Origin: Flavobacterium davisii
GTDB taxonomy: Bacteria > Bacteroidota > Bacteroidia > Flavobacteriales > Flavobacteriaceae
Assembly: GCF_019565505.1 (NCBI RefSeq)
Contig: NZ_CP067378.1
Coordinates: 868,001-932,000, forward strand
Reading direction: 5' to 3'
DNA: 64,000 nt
In this document: one piece after another, positions 52,105-62,200 of the stretch
Layout of the letters: each line of letters opens with the position of its first letter
Numbering within the stretch: the first letter of the stretch is position 1
Program-made: the position numbers and the translations under genes
The notes under the pieces: generated by a model
The model's input: the letters and a program-made list of their open reading frames with translations, nothing else
What the model was told of the DNA's origin: nothing
Databases searched by the model: none

Positions 52105-53229
52105 ATGCAAATAATTAAATTTTTACCATTATTGATTATTCTAAATTCTTGCAATAATCAAACTAAAAAAGAAAATCAAATGGAAAGTAGTCAAAACAAA
52201 GAGAAAATAACTTCTCCTTATAATCAATTCAGCGAAGGAGAAATGCAAATAAATTATGATACTTTTATAAAAGACAATATTGACAAGATAACAACTGAGA
52301 TTAATAATAAAGGATATAAAATTCCTGATAAAGAACTTTTTAATGAGAAAACAAAGTTTTTTTACAACATTGACATAGAAAATTATACTAATGTTATTGC
52401 GTTACAAAAAAGTCTCATTTCTGAAGTTATAATTCAAGATAAAAAAATAATTTATATAGAAGGAGAACAAGAAGAATTTGATGGTAATTTACTTTACAAT
52501 TATAATAACTTTATAATTTACGATAATAAAATCTCCTTCGAATGGTTAAAAAATAACCGAAGTGATTTATTATCCACTTTGGTAAAAACATATGGATTTG
52601 ACAAAAATGATGATGTTTTAAAGTTTGTTTTTAACAAGGTAGATTTTAAAAGTAAAAGTGATGTGGCTGATTTAATTTTTGATAATCAAAATCAAAAAAG
52701 ATCTATACGCTCAAATATGTTAAAAAAAATTAGAGAAATAGTTTATAACGGAAAAATCGTAACAAGTTTTTCAGACTCATTTGAAGGTGATTTATATAGT
52801 ACAATACCAGATTTAATAGAAAGAATAGATAATCAACCAACTTCATATGATAAAAAAGATTATATTATTGCATCATTGATGAATGAATGCACTTTATCAG
52901 GACAAACAGATTTTCTAGTAACCTATTTTACACAAAAGCCAGATTATTTAAAGTCTCTTAAAAGCCAGAATTTTTTTAATTTTAAAAAGCTTGAAGAATA
53001 TGTAAATAATATTTATGATAGTGATGAATCATTGAAATTCATTATTTCTGATAAAGATGGTTACACAAACTTAAGAAAAGAGAAAAATAAAAATTCAGAA
53101 ATTATTTCAAAGTTAAACAATGGTACCGAAGTATTCATTCTAGACAAAAGTGATAATGACTGGTGGCTTATTGAAACTTTGACAGAGGAAAAAGGTTATG
53201 TACACAAATCAAGAATTGTATCAAAATAA
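52105..53229 (+). CDS. SH3-domain lipoprotein, candidate immunity protein for cassette 3
   Basis: 374 residues from ATG 52105 (MQIIKFLPLLIILNSC); an in-frame Met at 52060 lies within cassette 3. Lipidated Cys at residue 16. The C-terminal 55 residues (YTNLRKEKNKNSEIISKL...GYVHKSRIVSK) form a bacterial SH3 domain, which often binds peptidoglycan peptides. It starts 26 bases after the cassette 3 stop. An immunity protein that shields or occupies the peptidoglycan target is conceivable. Confidence 0.75.
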   Translation: MQIIKFLPLLIILNSCNNQTKKENQMESSQNKEKITSPYNQFSEGEMQINYDTFIKDNIDKITTEINNKGYKIPDKELFNEKTKFFYNIDIENYTNVIALQKSLISEVIIQDKKIIYIEGEQEEFDGNLLYNYNNFIIYDNKISFEWLKNNRSDLLSTLVKTYGFDKNDDVLKFVFNKVDFKSKSDVADLIFDNQNQKRSIRSNMLKKIREIVYNGKIVTSFSDSFEGDLYSTIPDLIERIDNQPTSYDKKDYIIASLMNECTLSGQTDFLVTYFTQKPDYLKSLKSQNFFNFKKLEEYVNNIYDSDESLKFIISDKDGYTNLRKEKNKNSEIISKLNNGTEVFILDKSDNDWWLIETLTEEKGYVHKSRIVSK

Positions 53230-53248
53230 ATAAGAGGCTGTCCTTTTT

Positions 53249-53456
53249 TGCACTGCCCCCAAAAAGTTAGATACTATTTGGGGGTATTTTTATGGAAAGA
53301 AAAGTCAAGTATGATTACGCATTCAAACTTCGCTGTGTAAAAGAAGTTTTAAAAAAACATCAAGCAATAACTATTGTAGCAAAAGAAAATAACATAGGGA
53401 AAACCAGTCTTAAAGATTGGATTAGTCGCTATCAAGAATTTGGCAATAAAGGTCTC
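53249..53456 (+). mobile_element. Truncated IS3-family element (left end and OrfA N-terminus)
   Basis: The left end TGCACTGCCCCCAAAAAG resembles IS150-group termini. The frame from 53292 (MERKVKYDYAFKLRCVKEVL...TSLKDWISRYQEFGNKGLL) is the helix-turn-helix N-terminus of an IS3-family OrfA transposase. It ends at about 53456, where the sequence switches to the junction sequence shared with cassette 2. OrfB and the right end are absent, so it is a dead remnant placed exactly at the 5' edge of cassette 4. Confidence 0.8.
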
Positions 53457-53562
53457 TTGCCCCACTTATATATAACCCAAAAAACAAGACAAGGATTTGT
53501 ACAAAAAAAGGAAGTAATATTACAAAATAAAAATACGCAACAGTAAACGTAGAAATAAAAAA

Positions 53563-55008
53563 GCCAAAGGTTCTCCAGCTGAAGAAAAACCAAAAAGCAA
53601 GAAAGAGGAAAGTGACTTATTAAACCCTATTTCCGAAACCTTAGGTGAAATATGGGATTGGGTAGAAACCCTAGGAACCGCCCTAAGAGACAAACCCCAC
53701 ACCATTGAAATCCCGGAGGGAAAAAGCCCCGCTATTGTGGGGAAAACGAAGAGTGAGAAGGCTTCCACTACAGGTACAAGCTGTGGTGAAAGATATTGCC
53801 TTAGAAAAGGAGATAAAAGTGAACTCATACGAGAAATTAATATTCGTTTAGCGGGTTTTGGTGGAAATGTCCCGACTGATGAATTTACAGACCGCACCGA
53901 AAAAATGATTAAACAGTTTCAACGGGATTATATGAAAGTTACTGAGACGGGTAAGGTTTGTGGTAATGTACTGAGGGCGATTGATGATTTTTCAATAAAA
54001 TTTGATATTGGAACTACATTTTGGAATCAATTAAAATGTAGCTGTAAGACCAAAGGTCAGGAGACAACCTCTAAACTAAGAAAAATAAAAGAAAAAAATA
54101 AATGTAATGGTTTTGGAGATCATACTGGAAAAGGCACTTATAAAGACACACCTCATGTTGAAGCGAATCATAATTATGAATATCCGGTATACATAGAAGC
54201 TTACTATTTGGAATAAAGGCGTTAAAATTTTATTTTAGTAAACAAACAACTTACACTATTGATTTAATATCTTCAGGATATAGATGTCGTTTCAAAAATT
54301 ATAACACAACAAATCATCAAGGAAAAGCAATTGATATTCAGTTTAGTAAAGATTCTGACCCAATCAGATATGAAAAAAAAGTAACTTACCAATATTAAGA
54401 GATATAAGAAATGAATTTTATATAAAATATTTGGGAGCTCAAAAAAATTGGCCAGACGATGATAAATTTTCTATAGAGCCAATTGATTTACTTTATGATA
54501 AAAAAGGGAATGTTAGATATGATCATACATTTAGCTGGATACATATTGATGTAAGAGAATTTAAAGCTATTTATTTTGAGAATAAATACTTTTGTAAAGA
54601 TTCCAACGGACTAAATGGGAAAAATATAATGATTTTAGCTCAAGAGTTAGGTTTTAAAAACACATGTGACTGTTTTTCTTCATTCACAACAAATAAACCT
54701 CAAGTGAACAATTCAAATTGTACAATATATAAAGTATTTGAAAAAGAGCGATATGAATTTTACGATGAATTTGGGAGTACAGCCATAAATACAGTAAAAA
54801 ATATTGGGAAGTCAAATAAATTTAAAGGCTTATATATGGTCGCTCAAAGACGTCAAGAAAATGGCTTTAATAAAGAAGTTCCAAACAACAATCCAATGTA
54901 GTGCGTGACTATCAAAAATGGCTGGAGTGCAAACTTAAATGCCAGTCATATTCATCAAAAATTGAAGAATTCAAAAAAGACATTGAATTATTAAATAAGT
55001 TAAAATAA
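53563..55008 (+). CDS. Cassette 4: 5'-truncated effector with PG-binding + M15-like peptidase (several frame breaks)
   Basis: The shared block starts at 53563 and includes the PG-binding domain; 53737-53970 is almost base-identical to cassette 1. The frame must be mended at 54185/54186 (CCNGG site; EYPGIHRSLL expected), at 54373-54380 (one A) and near 54898. The result reads SSGYRCRFKNYNTTNHQGKAIDIQF and WIHIDVREF, an M15-type zinc peptidase like cassette 1, then a different Cys-containing C-terminus (NNSNCTIYKVFEKE...WLECKLKCQSYSSKIEEF) of unknown role. No N-terminal domain; an IS3 remnant stands in its place. Probably a silent cassette or pseudogene. Confidence 0.65.
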
Positions 55009-55011
55009 AAT

Positions 55012-55884
55012 ATGAAAAAACTATTTATCCTAAGTTCATTTTTACTTCTTTTCATAAACTGCAAAAAGACGGAAAAGAAAAACCAAAGCAATATTAATAA
55101 AGTTTCCGTTTCAAATAATTGCAATTTAAATCAAGTACAAAATGAAATCTTAGGTTTAGATGAAATTGTAAAACAAAATCATTTTATTGATTCAATATCT
55201 AATCATAAAAAAGGCATATCCCTAATATCTGATAGTTTAATTGTAGAAAATAAAACATTTTATCAAATTAAAGCTGGTTATAATTCAGATGTTAGATTTG
55301 AAACATACTTTACTTTTAATGTTGAAAAAGGGAATTGCGAAAATATAAAAGTATTAGAACCTGTAGAAGGAAATATGATTTCATTATCTGAATGGAGAGA
55401 GTTAAATAAATCTGAAAACAACATTCAAAATAATACAATGAGTGCTTCGGAAATGGTAAATCTTCCTTTTGATTTTGAAGAAATGACTAAATTATGCGGG
55501 AACAATGAAAAAAAGTGCAAAGAAAAATATCCATTTTTGGAGGGTAATGAATTAGATAACATAAAAAGGTTGATTTCAGAAAATTCAGAAGATAGTCCTG
55601 ATAAAATTTTTAAAATCAACAATGGAAATTTAGACTTTAAAAACTACATATATTGCATCTATGGTGATTCTGATTCACAAACATTAATATCTGTAAGAAA
55701 TGACAAAATAATTTCAAGTGCATCTATTGGTTACGCTATGCCTGACAATGAGAGTTATCAATCTTTTATTTTTGAAAAAGATTTATCTATAATTATTTAT
55801 GATATTAAATATAACACATTTACAAAAAAAATATTAGAAAAATATCAAGTAAAAAAAGATGGCACAATACTTAAGCTTAAATAA
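55012..55884 (+). CDS. Lipoprotein, candidate immunity protein for cassette 4
   Basis: 290 residues, 3 bases after the cassette 4 stop. Lipoprotein signal MKKLFILSSFLLLFINC. Paralogous to the lipoprotein at 45125-46045: LPFDFEEMTKLCGNNEKKCKEKYP, VRNDKIISSASIG and EKYQVKKDGTI occupy the same order. Intact frame, in contrast to the degraded cassette it follows, which suggests the lipoprotein is still selected for. Confidence 0.72.
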   Translation: MKKLFILSSFLLLFINCKKTEKKNQSNINKVSVSNNCNLNQVQNEILGLDEIVKQNHFIDSISNHKKGISLISDSLIVENKTFYQIKAGYNSDVRFETYFTFNVEKGNCENIKVLEPVEGNMISLSEWRELNKSENNIQNNTMSASEMVNLPFDFEEMTKLCGNNEKKCKEKYPFLEGNELDNIKRLISENSEDSPDKIFKINNGNLDFKNYIYCIYGDSDSQTLISVRNDKIISSASIGYAMPDNESYQSFIFEKDLSIIIYDIKYNTFTKKILEKYQVKKDGTILKLK

Positions 55885-55886
55885 GA

Positions 55887-56572
55887 TTATTTCTTAAAAT
55901 CATTTTTCAATTGTTCTGCCTTTTTATAATCTTTAATTTTATTTACATATAAATCATATAATTTTTCAAACGTTATCTTAGAATGTCCTAATTGATACGC
56001 TTTTTTTAACCAAAACTCGGCTGATTTATAAGCATCAAACTGAACGGCAATGTATCCTTGTGCTAAATAACCGTCTACTGGGGAAAAAGAGATTAAGTCT
56101 TTAGCATATTCACTTGCTTTTTCTTGTCCTCCTCCTAAAAATTTAGGCAATTCACAGTATAGTATAATTAATGCCCAGTGAGCTCCTATATGTTTAGGTT
56201 CTATAGTTAACGTTTTTATAAAAGCTTCTTCTATTGTTCCTATCATAGTAAATGCTTTTAACTTATTGGAATTTTTGGCTTTCATGGCTAATGCACTTCC
56301 GTATTTAAACCAATTATCTGCTTTTTGGGGTTCTAACGTGACTAATTCTTCTCCATAACGTACCATGTAATCCCAATTTTGATAATAAAACGCTATTTCG
56401 CCTAATTTTGTAATTGCTTCTATATTTTTAGAATCTGTCTTAAGTATATTTTCAAAAAGGGATTTGGCTTGTAAATACTTTTTTTGTTTATATAATTCCA
56501 ATGCTTGCTCTAACGGTTGTTGAGCATTCAATGAACAGCAAAAAAGAATAATAGTATTTGAAATATCTTCAT
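55887..56572 (-). CDS. Exported TPR-repeat protein (one frameshift in the signal peptide)
   Basis: With one T restored in the run at 56540-56545 (A on the plus strand), the start becomes ATG 56572 and the N-terminus MKIFQILLFFFCCSLNAQQP, a good signal peptide; this is preferred over the upstream Met at 56624. The 228-residue protein has about four TPR units (AKSLFENILKTDSKNIEAITKLGEIAFYYQNWD, LEPQKADNWFKYGSALA, IEPKHIGAHWALIILY, SPVDGYLAQGYIAVQF). A periplasmic scaffold role is likely. It is convergent with the last immunity-like lipoprotein. Confidence 0.8.
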
Positions 56573-56624
56573 TTATATACATTTTATTGATCATGAGTCG
56601 CCACATTAAATTACTTCTATTCAT

Positions 56625-56875
56625 TAAGATAGGTAAACAATTATTTTAACTCCAATTAAGTGTTAGATCCAGATGAAGTAAACGGGCTAAGCAAATTTAT
56701 AACAAATAAAAATGATTTTGAATCTAAAAAAGTATACTCTTTTTATTTTTAATCAAAATTCTGTATTGAACTCTAACGAATTGAATTGGCTTCGCCAATC
56801 TATTCAACTTTATTTTTCTTCAAAATAAAGTCTAATAGGGAATTTGAGTTGAAAATATAACAATATTGTAAATAA
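56625..56875. other. Non-coding structured intergenic region
   Basis: AT-rich with no gene. It contains hairpins ATTGGCTTCGCCAAT near 56790-56804 and CTTTATTTTTCTTCAAAATAAAG at about 56809-56831. The layout (a TCTATTC segment followed by TTTATTTTTCTTC) resembles part of the element at 38252-38459, suggesting a diverged copy. Confidence 0.45.
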
Positions 56876-56905
56876 AAAAGTCGAACTTCAAGAAGTTCGA
56901 CTTTT
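56876..56905. terminator. Bidirectional intrinsic terminator
   Basis: Arms AAAAGTCGAACTTC (56876-56889) and GAAGTTCGACTTTT (56892-56905) pair perfectly around a 2-base loop, with A-rich and T-rich ends on the two sides. It lies 31 bases after the stop of the S46 peptidase gene on the minus strand. Confidence 0.88.
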
Positions 56906-56935
56906 CTGGTTAGATAATTATTTTATCTAAATTTA

Positions 56936-59086
56936 TTATTTTACTAATGTCATTTCATCCACAATATGTTTCGCTCCTGAGAAATTCTCGATTACCCATA
57001 AAACATAACGAATATCACAATTAATAGTTCTTTGTAATTTTTTATCAAAGATTACATCACCTGCCATAGCTTCAATATTACCGTCAAAAGCTAAACCGAT
57101 TAACTCTCCTTTACCATTTAGTACTGGCGAACCTGAATTACCTCCTGTAATATCATTATCAGATAAGAAATTTACGTGTAAAGTTCCGTCTTTATCAGCA
57201 TAACGACCGAATTCTTTATTTTTATCCATATCTAGAATACGAGTTGGTAAATCGAATTCAGCATCTCCTTTTTTATATTTTTTTACTTGTCCTGTTAAGG
57301 TCGTATAATTGTTAATAATGGCATCATTTCGTTTATCGGCTGGTAATGCACGTACTTTTCCATACGTTAAACGCAAAGTTGAATTAGCATCTGGATATTT
57401 TATCTCTCCAATTTGTGAATCACGTAATCCTTGTACTAATTTACGGAATGCCACACCAAAATCGTTTTGTGCTTTAGCAATAGCATCTGATTTAGACGCA
57501 TAGTGTGTTAACATATCGTTTGACAACGTATATAATGGGTCGTTAGTCAATACTGATTCTGTTGGTAAATCTAGGAAAGCTTTGATTCTTTCTTTAGAAG
57601 TGAAGATACTTAATTCGAAAGCTGCATTTACATACTTAGCAAAATCACCGTTGTACTCTTTGCTAATTTTTTCTACAGCTGGAGCAATTGCATAACCAAC
57701 CGATTTTGTTGCATATAATTTTAATTGAGCTGTTAAGATATCTTTTTCAGCAGGAATATGCACTTCTTTGTATAATTCCTCAGTCATTTCTAAAATAGCA
57801 GGAGCCATTCGAGCACGTTTAGTAGCATCTGCTTTTGCATAAGCTTCTAATTGTTTTCCAATAGATCTACCGATAGATGCAAAGTTAGACGTACGGAACA
57901 TTTGCATCATATAGTTATCATGACGCGATTTTTCATTCGTCATTTTGTAGAAATTGTTGATAGTTTCAACAACATTCCCGTATTGCGCTTTGTTTTCAGC
58001 TTTGTTTGCCCAAGCATTGAATTTAGCTTCTTGAGCCGCTTTGGTTTTGGCAGTACCAAATTTAGTCAAAGCATCAATCATACCTTGACGGTTTTTCCAG
58101 TAGTTAGCAGTCGAAGCAAATTTAGAAGCATATACTAAATTCAAAGCATCGCTTTGGTTCATATATTTCTTCATATTATCCATACCTACCTTAGCTCCTT
58201 CAACCCAAGCTGGATAAGCAAATTTTACATTTTGTTCAATTCCTCCAGCTGGCATCCAACGATTTGTACGACCCGGGTATCCTAAAATCATTGCAAAATC
58301 ACCTTCTTTAACACCACCTAAATTTACTGGTAAATAGTGTTTTGGTTTTAAAGGGATATTATTTTCAGCATATTCGGCTGGATTTCCGTTAGCATCTCCA
58401 TATACGCGAAACATTGAAAAATCAGCTGTATGACGAGGCCACTCCCAGTTGTCTGTATCACCACCAAATTTACCTAAGCTTTCAGGAGGTGTACCTACTA
58501 AACGAACATCTTTATAATCCTGATAAACGAAATAGTAGTATTCATTTCCTTGAAAAAAAGGACGTACAGATACAACGTATTTTCCTCCTTCATTATTTTC
58601 TTTTTCAATTTTAGCAATTTCTATATTAATCGCTTTTTCACGTTCCATTTCCGTCATTTTATCATTTACAACGGATAAAACTCTTTTTGTACAGTCATCC
58701 ATACGAACAAAAAAGCGGACAAATAAATTAGAAGGTTTTAATTCTTCTTTTTTAGATCTAGCCCAGAAACCATTTTTTAAGTAATTTTTTTCAGAAGAGG
58801 ATAATTCAGCAATAGCATCATATCCACAATGGTGGTTTGTTAACACCAAACCTTCTTTAGAAATCATTTCTGCTGTACAACCTCCGTTAAACTGAACAAT
58901 AGCATTTTTTAAGCTATTATTATTGATACTGTAAATTTCTTCAGAAGTTAACTGAAGTCCCATTTTTTGCATATCGCGGTGGTTTAAACGTTCTATAAAC
59001 ATTAAGAACCACATCCCTTCATCAGCTTTTACACTTGCTGGCACAAGCATAATTGCAGTAATTAGAGATAGAACTAATTTTTTCAT
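56936..59086 (-). CDS. S46-family dipeptidyl-peptidase (DPP7-like)
   Basis: 716 residues with a signal peptide (MKKLVLSLITAIMLVPASVKA). The chymotrypsin-fold catalytic His is in LTNHHCGYDAI (about residue 87), the Asp in the FGGDTDNWEWPRHTADF region, and the Ser in ITGGNSGSPVLNGKG (about residue 650). Then follows LAFDGNIEAM: a Gly at this position is typical of DPP7 (hydrophobic P1), while DPP11 has Arg. S46 enzymes liberate dipeptides in the periplasm of amino-acid-fermenting or asaccharolytic Bacteroidota. Length is the family norm. Intact frame. Confidence 0.93.
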   Translation of the reverse strand: MKKLVLSLITAIMLVPASVKADEGMWFLMFIERLNHRDMQKMGLQLTSEEIYSINNNSLKNAIVQFNGGCTAEMISKEGLVLTNHHCGYDAIAELSSSEKNYLKNGFWARSKKEELKPSNLFVRFFVRMDDCTKRVLSVVNDKMTEMEREKAINIEIAKIEKENNEGGKYVVSVRPFFQGNEYYYFVYQDYKDVRLVGTPPESLGKFGGDTDNWEWPRHTADFSMFRVYGDANGNPAEYAENNIPLKPKHYLPVNLGGVKEGDFAMILGYPGRTNRWMPAGGIEQNVKFAYPAWVEGAKVGMDNMKKYMNQSDALNLVYASKFASTANYWKNRQGMIDALTKFGTAKTKAAQEAKFNAWANKAENKAQYGNVVETINNFYKMTNEKSRHDNYMMQMFRTSNFASIGRSIGKQLEAYAKADATKRARMAPAILEMTEELYKEVHIPAEKDILTAQLKLYATKSVGYAIAPAVEKISKEYNGDFAKYVNAAFELSIFTSKERIKAFLDLPTESVLTNDPLYTLSNDMLTHYASKSDAIAKAQNDFGVAFRKLVQGLRDSQIGEIKYPDANSTLRLTYGKVRALPADKRNDAIINNYTTLTGQVKKYKKGDAEFDLPTRILDMDKNKEFGRYADKDGTLHVNFLSDNDITGGNSGSPVLNGKGELIGLAFDGNIEAMAGDVIFDKKLQRTINCDIRYVLWVIENFSGAKHIVDEMTLVK

Positions 59087-59172
59087 AATATTAATTATAA
59101 TCTTTTCGTTGCGAATATAAAGGATATTTTTAAGAATAAATCAATACTTTTTTGAAATCTGGGTTTAAAACA

Positions 59173-59202
59173 AATCAGGCTTGAAAAATTTCAAGCCTGA
59201 TT
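59173..59202 (-). terminator. Terminator of the T9SS surface-protein gene
   Basis: Perfect 14-base stem AATCAGGCTTGAAA/TTTCAAGCCTGATT with a 2-base loop, 10 bases downstream of the stop at 59212 on the minus strand; the minus-strand sequence after it is T-rich. Confidence 0.88.
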
Positions 59203-59211
59203 CCAAAAAAA

Positions 59212-62200
59212 TTATTTAACTAATATTTTGTAAACTGAATTTTCTGTCTGATATTTTTCTAGATTAATATAATACATTCCATTTTTCATATTGGTTGGTA
59301 AATAAATTTTCTTAGCGGTTTTATCAAATTTCAATTCGAATCGTTGACCAATAGTATTAACTAAAACAATTGTTTTTATTTCCTCATAATTTTCACATTC
59401 TAAATTAATTATTTCTTCATTTTGTGAAATATAAGTTGGATATACTTTACATTTTTCGTTAGTACTAATTGGTTGATTTAGATCTAATCTGGCCGATGCT
59501 GTTGTAATAGGACTATCTCCAGCATAACATGGGATATAAATTCGAGTAACGTATGTTCTGCCATCTCTCATTTTTAATGTGGAAGTTACATTCCCTCTCT
59601 TATTAAAAAGGCAATTCATTAAAAGGGTGCTTCTACTTTCTATTATTCCATCTGTTTCACCGGAGATAATAGGTTCTTGCATAATTTTGATCTGGGAATC
59701 CCATTTGATCCCAACTCCAAGTTACTTCTGATACATCTTTTCCTTTAACTACTTCACCATTGTTGTATTTCCACAAAAACTGATGAAAGCCCGGCCAATT
59801 ATAGCTATAATCATAAATTAAATATGGGATTTCTCTTTTTTGTATTGTATATTCCTGAGAAGAAGTTTCAATCCATGCTCCTGATATACATTGGTAACTG
59901 GCTACTAATTTTATTTTATCACCATTAGCCCACTCAGATCCTTTTAGGGTATAACTAGATCTCCCATATCCTTCATAAACTCGCGCCCCGTTTTTTGTCC
60001 AGTAATAGTAAAAATTACTTGTTCCTCCTATTAAGTTAGCATTTAATGTTGTTGAATCGCCAGAGCCATACAGTGTACGAAATCCTGATATTCCAACTGA
60101 ACTTGGCGAGGTATTCTCTTCTATAATATAATTTTGAGAAGATGTTTCAATCCAAGAACCTGACAAACATTGATAACTCGCTACTACTCTTATATTATCT
60201 CCATTTGACCACTCTGATCCTTTTAGAGTATACGTAGATCTTCCATATCCTTCATAAACTCGTATATCATTTTTAGTCCAGTAGTAATAAAAGTTAGCAG
60301 ATCCTCCTGTAAGATTAGCTCTTAAAAGTAGCTCTTCTGAACTACATAATGAACGTAATCCTACAATTGTAACAGAACTTGGTGAAGTATATTTATTTAA
60401 TGTGTATTCTTGTGAGGTCGTTTCAATCCAATTACCTGATGCGCATTGATAACTTACTACCATTTTTAATTTATCACCATTACTCCATTGATTACCTTGT
60501 AATATATAGGCTGATTTATCATATCCTTCTGACACACGTGTGCCATTTTTAGTCCAGTAATAATAAAATCTTCCTGAACCGCCTGTCACATTAGCTGATA
60601 AAGAAATATTTTCTGAATCACAAAATGCTCTTAAACCATTTACTGCAACAATACTTGGTGATTGATTTTTAACAATGGTGTATTCTTGTGAGGATGTTTC
60701 AATCCAATTACCTGATGCGCATTGATAACTCACAACCATTTTTAATTTATCGCCATTACTCCATTGGTTTCCTTGTAAGGTATAGGTCGATTTATCATAT
60801 CCTTCTGATACTCGTGTGCCATTTTTTGTCCAATAATAAAAAAATCTTCCTGAACCTCCTGTTGTATTAGCAGATAAAGAAATAGCATCTGAATCACAAA
60901 AAGGTATTAATCCTGAAATAGCAATTGAACTTGGCGAACTGTTTTTTACTATTGTTGATTCTTGTGAATATAGGTTAGCCCATGATCCTCCTATACGAGT
61001 TAAATAATCTACTTGTAACTTTAATTTATCACCATGAGACCAGCCTGTATTATCTACTGTATAAATTGATTTATCAAATCCTTCTGTAATACGTTGACCA
61101 TTTTTATACCATATATAATATAATCTATCACATCCTACTCCTCCTACTACATTTGCAGATATTCGATACGAAGTTTCACAACCGCTTAGAGTTCCTAATC
61201 CTGAGATAGTGATAGCGGTAGGGGCTGTTCGTTCATCTATTGTATATTCTGGAGATAGGACATCTACCCAATTACCTGCTACACATTGGTAAGCTATACC
61301 TACTCGCAATTTATCGCCATTAGACCATTGAGTTCCTTGTAGTGTGTAGGTTGCACGATCATAACCTTCATAAACTCGCGTTCCGTTTTTAATCCAATAA
61401 TAGTAATAACGTCCTGTACCTCCTGTTAGTGTCAAACTCAAATTCAAGCTATCACTATCTAAAAGAGGATTTAAACCATTTACGACTAATGAACTTGGTG
61501 AAGTATATTTGTCTATCGTATACTCTTGTGATGCGGTTTCTATCCAATTTCCAGACAAACATTGATAACTCACAACCAATTTTAGTTTATCACCATTAGT
61601 CCATTGGTTTCCTTGTAAATTATAGGTAGACTTATCATATCCTTCTGATACACGTGTGCCATTTTTAGTCCAATAATAAAAAAATCTTCCTGAACCTCCT
61701 GTTACATTAGCCGATAAAGAAATAGAATCTGAATTACAAAATGCTCTTAAACCGTTTACTGCAACTGTATTTGGTGAACTGTTTTTATAAATAGTGATGT
61801 TTTTTCTTGGGCTGGCACAATTATTTCGTACAAATTCAACACTAAGAACATCTCCATTATTCCAATTATTAGATTGCAAATTAAAATCTTTACTGGTTTC
61901 CTGAGTAATTACATTATTTCTATACCATCTTATTTGATCTCCTTGATCAAAACCTGAAGTTGTAACAGAAGATTGTTCATTTGAACAAAACTGTATTGTT
62001 TCATTATTTACTATAGGGGTACTCGGAATATTCGATATCGTTATTGGTAAATCATAGGTAATAATTCCATCAAAAAAACCTGTTGCACACTGAACTTGAA
62101 CTAATACTTTTAGTTTATCACCATGAGTCCAATCATTTCTATTTAATCTATAATTTCTCTTATCATATCCTTCAGCAATGCGAGCATCATTTTTTAACCA

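Noticed and set aside
42312-53897. Related minus-strand frames at 42312-42539, 46309-46617, 50472-50741 and 53520-53897
   Set aside because: They recur only because the plus-strand shared block is duplicated; they lie antisense to a strongly coding frame.
55887-56624. Longer TPR-protein start at 56624
   Set aside because: It gives no signal peptide; mending a T-run gives a clean signal peptide from 56572.
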